A stretch of DNA of 6,270 nt from Thermodesulfovibrio sp. (GTDB taxonomy: Bacteria > Nitrospirota > Thermodesulfovibrionia > Thermodesulfovibrionales > JdFR-85), in assembly GCA_027050975.1 (NCBI GenBank), contig JALUAR010000034.1, positions 1 to 6,270 on the forward strand, read 5' to 3'. Positions 6,065-6,270 of this stretch are shown piece after piece (the stretch's first letter is position 1; the number at the start of each line of letters is the position of its first letter). A program made the position numbers and the translations under genes. The notes beneath the pieces were generated by a model. The model saw only the letters and a program-made list of their open reading frames with translations, searched no databases and was not told where the DNA came from.

Positions 6065-6270
6065 GGGGTGTAACCCCAAAGGGAGTCAAGAGTCAGGAGT
6101 CAGGAGTCAAAAGTCATAAGTCATAAGTAAGGGGAAGGGATTTTTAATTCTTTTTACTTACCCCCTGACTCCTGACAGAAGACTGATGACTCCTTCGGTG
6201 GTGATTCCCCCGCTGCCCCGCAGCCGTGAAGGGAACGAAAGCCCGTGCAAGAGGCAAGGAACAAGCAGCA
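6065..6270 (+). promoter_or_regulatory. Cobalamin riboswitch, 5' part (cut by window end, apparently split by a repeat element)
   Basis: The stretch 6195-6245 reads TTCGGTGGTGATTCC, then GCTGCCCCGCAGCCGTGAAG, then GGGAACGAAAGCCCG. This fits the conserved core of B12 riboswitches (CGGTG, TTCC, GCTGCCCCGCAACTGTAAG, GACGAAAGCCC; Rfam RF00174). Upstream, the hairpin GGGGT-GTA-ACCCC (6065-6077) and AAAGGGA (6078-6084) match the preceding conserved AAAGGGAA segment. In ordinary members that segment is only a few bases from CGGTG; here about 110 bases of heptad repeat lie between. The 3' aptamer half, expression platform and controlled gene are beyond the window; B12 synthesis or uptake genes are the usual targets. 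The identification rests on recalled consensus, not a covariance search. Confidence 0.72.
6082..6193 (+). repeat. Inverted-repeat element made of 7-bp tandem units
   Basis: The left arm has AGTCA cores starting at 6084, 6091, 6098, 6105, 6112 and 6119, with a variant AGTAA at 6126: an exact 7-nt period over seven units. The right arm has the opposite orientation, also in 7-nt units (ccTGACT, ccTGACA, gaAGACT, gaTGACT; 6164-6191). The arms pair: GGAGTCA (6082-6088) with TGACTCC (6187-6193), GTCAGGAGTCAGG (6092-6104) with its 13-bp complement (6164-6176), and TAAGTAA (6124-6130) with TTACTTA (6154-6160). The centre is T-rich. It contains no gene and resembles dispersed heptameric intergenic repeats; whether it is mobile cannot be told from one copy. 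Confidence 0.85.

Noticed and set aside
5682..6089. Minus-strand 135-aa open frame over the end of nth and the intergenic region
   Set aside because: It is antisense to the helix-hairpin-helix and iron-sulfur loop of nth and runs into the riboswitch leader; the composition does not look like a real protein.
6084..6132. CRISPR-like array
   Set aside because: The units are 7 nt with no spacers, so this is a simple tandem heptad repeat.

Overview
The window looks like chromosomal DNA of an anaerobic or microaerophilic bacterium with moderate GC content. Phylum assignment is inference from gene family resemblance: the CooT-like / DUF3842 / DsbC-family cluster with Sec usage would fit Nitrospirota or a Desulfobacterota-like lineage. 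No marker gene here settles it.

Layout. Positions 1-1418 (minus strand) hold a compact three-gene unit, read in this order: a DUF3842 Rossmann-like protein, a 62-aa CooT-family nickel-binding-type protein, and an exported DsbC-family thiol:disulfide oxidoreductase cut by the left window edge. The last gene is the most interesting item. Its reading frame is interrupted by one TGA (327-329) exactly where the first cysteine of the thioredoxin CxxC motif belongs. The frame continues uninterrupted to the window edge with all remaining DsbC landmarks. A perfect 7-bp hairpin with an AGGA loop lies 15 nt after the TGA. This is the architecture of a selenoprotein with a bacterial SECIS element, so the protein should carry a U-P-F-C active site. 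Ordinary gene calling would truncate it to 149 aa.

A 76-bp divergent region (1419-1494) separates this unit from a plus-strand series: nadB (L-aspartate oxidase, NAD biosynthesis), pyk (pyruvate kinase, 4 bp later), a UlaG-like metallo-beta-lactamase-fold hydrolase with its own promoter and two plausible translation starts, and nth (endonuclease III). nadB appears to be transcribed from an extended -10 promoter so close to the ATG that the mRNA would be leaderless.

The right end (5976-6270) carries no protein gene. A near-consensus sigma-70 promoter directly follows the nth stop codon. It would drive a leader RNA containing the 5' part of a cobalamin (B12) riboswitch, cut by the window edge; its target gene lies outside. 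The riboswitch appears to be split by a ~110-bp inverted-repeat element built from 7-bp units (AGTCA cores at exact 7-nt spacing).

The metabolic genes are ordinary housekeeping functions. Selenium use, a nickel-chaperone-like small protein and B12 control are together consistent with an anaerobic, metal-cofactor-rich metabolism, but that connection is inference.
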